A stretch of 36,933 nt of DNA from Chloroflexota bacterium. GTDB lineage: Bacteria; Chloroflexota; Limnocylindria; Limnocylindrales; CSP1-4. The position numbers and the translations under genes are program-made. Every line of letters starts with the position of its first letter. Position 1 is the stretch's first letter. Below, piece after piece: positions 34,919-36,933 of the stretch. Below the pieces are notes generated by a model that was not told the DNA's origin, searched no databases, and saw nothing but the letters and a program-made list of their open reading frames with translations. Location of the stretch: positions 1 to 36,933 of the forward strand of contig PLLE01000028.1 of the NCBI GenBank assembly GCA_003141245.1, in the 5' to 3' direction.

Positions 34919-36310
34919 ATGTTGGGTTCGAGCCACCGTCGGCGGCGCCAGGCCGAGCATCTCTCGGTAAACCCGCTCTTCGCCCAGGGTTCCGTCCTGG
35001 CGCCAATTCCCACCAGGCGCCTGCCCGACGGGGAGATGTCGTCCAGTGCGGCGTACCAGATCATCCACGACGAGCTGATGCTCGACGGCAACGCCCGCCA
35101 GAACCTGGCCACCTTCGTGACCACGTGGATGGAGCCGGAAGTGGGCATGCTCATGGCCGAGTGCCTGCCCAAGAATATGATCAACAAGGACGAGTACCCC
35201 CAGACGGCCGAGATGGAGCATCGCTGCGTCTCGATGCTGGCCGACCTGTGGAACGCCCCCGATCCCAGCCAGGCTCCCGGGTGTTCGACCGTGGGTTCGT
35301 CGGAGGCGTGCATGCTCGGCGGCCTGGCCCTCAAGAGGCGCTGGCAGCAGGCGCGCCGGGCGGCCGGCAAGTCGACCGCCAGGCCCAACATCGTCATGGG
35401 CATCAACGTCCAGGTCTGCTGGGAGAAGTTCGCCAACTACTTCGAGGTCGAACCGCGGCTGGTGGCGATGTCGGGCGACCGTTTCCACCTCACCGGCGAG
35501 GAGGCGGTGAAGCTTGTCGATGAGAACACGATCGGCGTGGTGGCGGTCTTGGGCTCCACCTTCGACGGCAGCTACGAACCGGTGGCGGAGATTGCGGCGG
35601 CGTTCGACCGCCTCCAGGAGCGGACCGGCCTCGACGTCCCGATCCACGTGGACGGCGCCTCGGGCGGGATGATCGCGCCGTTCCTGGATCGGGATCTGTC
35701 CTGGGACTTCCGCATTCCTCGGGTCGCCAGCATCAACACCTCCGGCCACAAGTACGGCCTGGTCTTCCCGGGCGTAGGTTGGGTCATCTGGCGCGATCGA
35801 ACGGCCCTGCCCGAGGAACTGATCTACCACGTCAACTACCTGGGCGGCGACATGCCGACCTTCGCCCTCAACTTCTCGCGTCCCGGCGCCCAGATCGTGG
35901 CCCAGTACTACATGTTCCTGCGCCTCGGACGCGACGGGTATCGCCTGGTTCACGCCGTCTGCCGCGACGTCGCCGGCGACATCGCCGCGAAGCTGGCCGA
36001 GATGGGCCCGTTTGATCTGATCACGGACGGCAGCCAGCTCCCGGTCGTCGCCTTCCGTGTGAAGGAGGGGATCGAGAACTTCACGGTCTTCGACGTGTCT
36101 CGGCGGCTACGGGAGCGCGGCTGGCAGGTGCCCGCCTACACGTTCCCGGCCAACCGCGAGGACCTGGCCGTGCTGCGGATCGTCGTCCGAAACGGCTTCT
36201 CGCACGACCTGGCGGCCCTCTTCCTGGCCGACCTGGAACGCCTCCTGCCCGAGCTCGAGGCGCAGCCGGCGCCGGTGGACAAGGCGCTGGCGGGCTCTTT
36301 CCATCACTGA
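34919..36310 (+). CDS. gad: Glutamate decarboxylase (PLP-dependent)
   Basis: LDGNARQNLATFVTTWMEPEVGMLMAECLPKNMINKDEYPQTAEMEHRCVSMLADLWNAP, STVGSSEACMLGGLALKRRW, PLP-lysine INTSGHKYGLVFPGVGWVIWRD, C-terminal FHH; ATG 34919 with SD. Confidence 0.95.
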   Translation: MLGSSHRRRRQAEHLSVNPLFAQGSVLAPIPTRRLPDGEMSSSAAYQIIHDELMLDGNARQNLATFVTTWMEPEVGMLMAECLPKNMINKDEYPQTAEMEHRCVSMLADLWNAPDPSQAPGCSTVGSSEACMLGGLALKRRWQQARRAAGKSTARPNIVMGINVQVCWEKFANYFEVEPRLVAMSGDRFHLTGEEAVKLVDENTIGVVAVLGSTFDGSYEPVAEIAAAFDRLQERTGLDVPIHVDGASGGMIAPFLDRDLSWDFRIPRVASINTSGHKYGLVFPGVGWVIWRDRTALPEELIYHVNYLGGDMPTFALNFSRPGAQIVAQYYMFLRLGRDGYRLVHAVCRDVAGDIAAKLAEMGPFDLITDGSQLPVVAFRVKEGIENFTVFDVSRRLRERGWQVPAYTFPANREDLAVLRIVVRNGFSHDLAALFLADLERLLPELEAQPAPVDKALAGSFHH

Positions 36311-36389
36311 GCGAGGGTAGGGCCGGGGATCGGGACTGGCGAGCCGGGCGGCCGAGAGGTGCACAGCGGAAGAGGACACTTGGTGGCCG

Positions 36390-36418
36390 TTACATTCGGA
36401 CCGCCGGGGAGCTAGGAT
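36390..36418 (+). promoter_or_regulatory. Candidate promoter for the zinc-ribbon gene
   Basis: -35 TTACAT (36390-36395), 17-bp spacer, -10 TAGGAT (36413-36418). Confidence 0.4.
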
Positions 36419-36526
36419 GTCTTTGGCTCAGGGTGGACCATGCCGCGGCCGAGACTTGAGCACCGCCGACTCGGACCGCGCTTCCGCCAATTTCCTGGGC
36501 GCGTGGAAACGAGACGGAGACTCGAG

Positions 36527-36933
36527 ATGACGACGGGATTCGGGTTCTGCTCCAACTGTGGGACACCGCGGATTGCAGCTGAGCAGAAGTTCTGCGCCGG
36601 GTGTGGCTCTACCATCTCTGCTGTGGCACCGCCCGCGCCGCCAGTGCTTGAGCCAGCTGCGTGGACGGCACCGGTTCCGGCACCGCCCGCACCCGAGCCA
36701 GAAGCAGCGATCCCCGCTCCGCCGGTACCGCCCGTCGTTCCGCCGCCCCCGCCCGCACCTGAGCCGGAAGCAGCGATCCCCGCTCCGCCCGCACCTGAGC
36801 CCGTCGTTCCGCCGGCACCCGAGCCGGAAGCAGCGATCCCCGCTCCGCCCGCACCCGAGCCTGTCGCCCCGCCTGTCTGGTCGATGCCGCCTGCCGGAGC
36901 ACCGACGGCTCCGCCCCCGTGGGCCACGCCGCC
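36527..36933 (+). CDS. Zinc-ribbon protein with Pro/Ala/Glu-rich repeat region (3' end outside window)
   Basis: ATG 36527: MTTGFGFCSNCGTPRIAAEQKFCAGCGSTISAV..., then repeated APEPEAAIPAPP blocks; frame open to the window edge, so absent from the ORF track. Confidence 0.75.
   Translation, partial: MTTGFGFCSNCGTPRIAAEQKFCAGCGSTISAVAPPAPPVLEPAAWTAPVPAPPAPEPEAAIPAPPVPPVVPPPPPAPEPEAAIPAPPAPEPVVPPAPEPEAAIPAPPAPEPVAPPVWSMPPAGAPTAPPPWATP

Noticed and set aside
1-36933. CRISPR arrays, rRNA, tRNA, transposases or prophage genes
   Set aside because: No regularly spaced repeats, no rRNA/tRNA signatures and no transposase/integrase motifs were found in the ORFs or intergenic regions.

Overview
High-GC (estimated by eye) bacterial chromosomal window, probably from an uncultured Chloroflexota- or Actinomycetota-like genome; the taxonomy is inference only. 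The left half is mostly housekeeping. A tightly overlapping tsaE-tsaB-rimI-tsaD-rsmA-ispE-ridA block is followed by glmU, a CorC/HlyC-type membrane protein, a polyprenyl synthetase, a PNPOx-like protein, a frame-disrupted PfkB kinase, D-lyxose isomerase, recO, NUDIX, glycyl-tRNA synthetase and two tandem GT87/DUF2029-like membrane proteins. An Nfn/Sud-like flavoprotein pair then sits divergent from hypA-hypB, followed by ppdK with a clear terminator. The right half is more accessory: HTH-TPR regulator, NUDIX-HAD fusion, aldo/keto reductase, LLM oxidoreductase, class I mannose-6-phosphate isomerase, MFS transporter, secreted-repeat lipoprotein, HTH plus PD-(D/E)xK-like protein, glutamate decarboxylase, and a zinc-ribbon/Pro-rich protein cut by the window edge. 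The most interesting signal is at 25.2-26.8 kb. An RRNPP-like HTH-TPR regulator is divergently paired with a 39-aa exported mini-protein ending ...TVLAGAGVTIYP. The intergenic region carries a perfect 12-bp inverted repeat overlapping a good -35/-10 promoter for the mini-gene. Together these look like a peptide-signalling (quorum-sensing-like) cassette. Several relics (AAA_33-like kinase, MFS transporter, PfkB) and short repeats are also reported. All assignments come from reading motifs; no database search was run.
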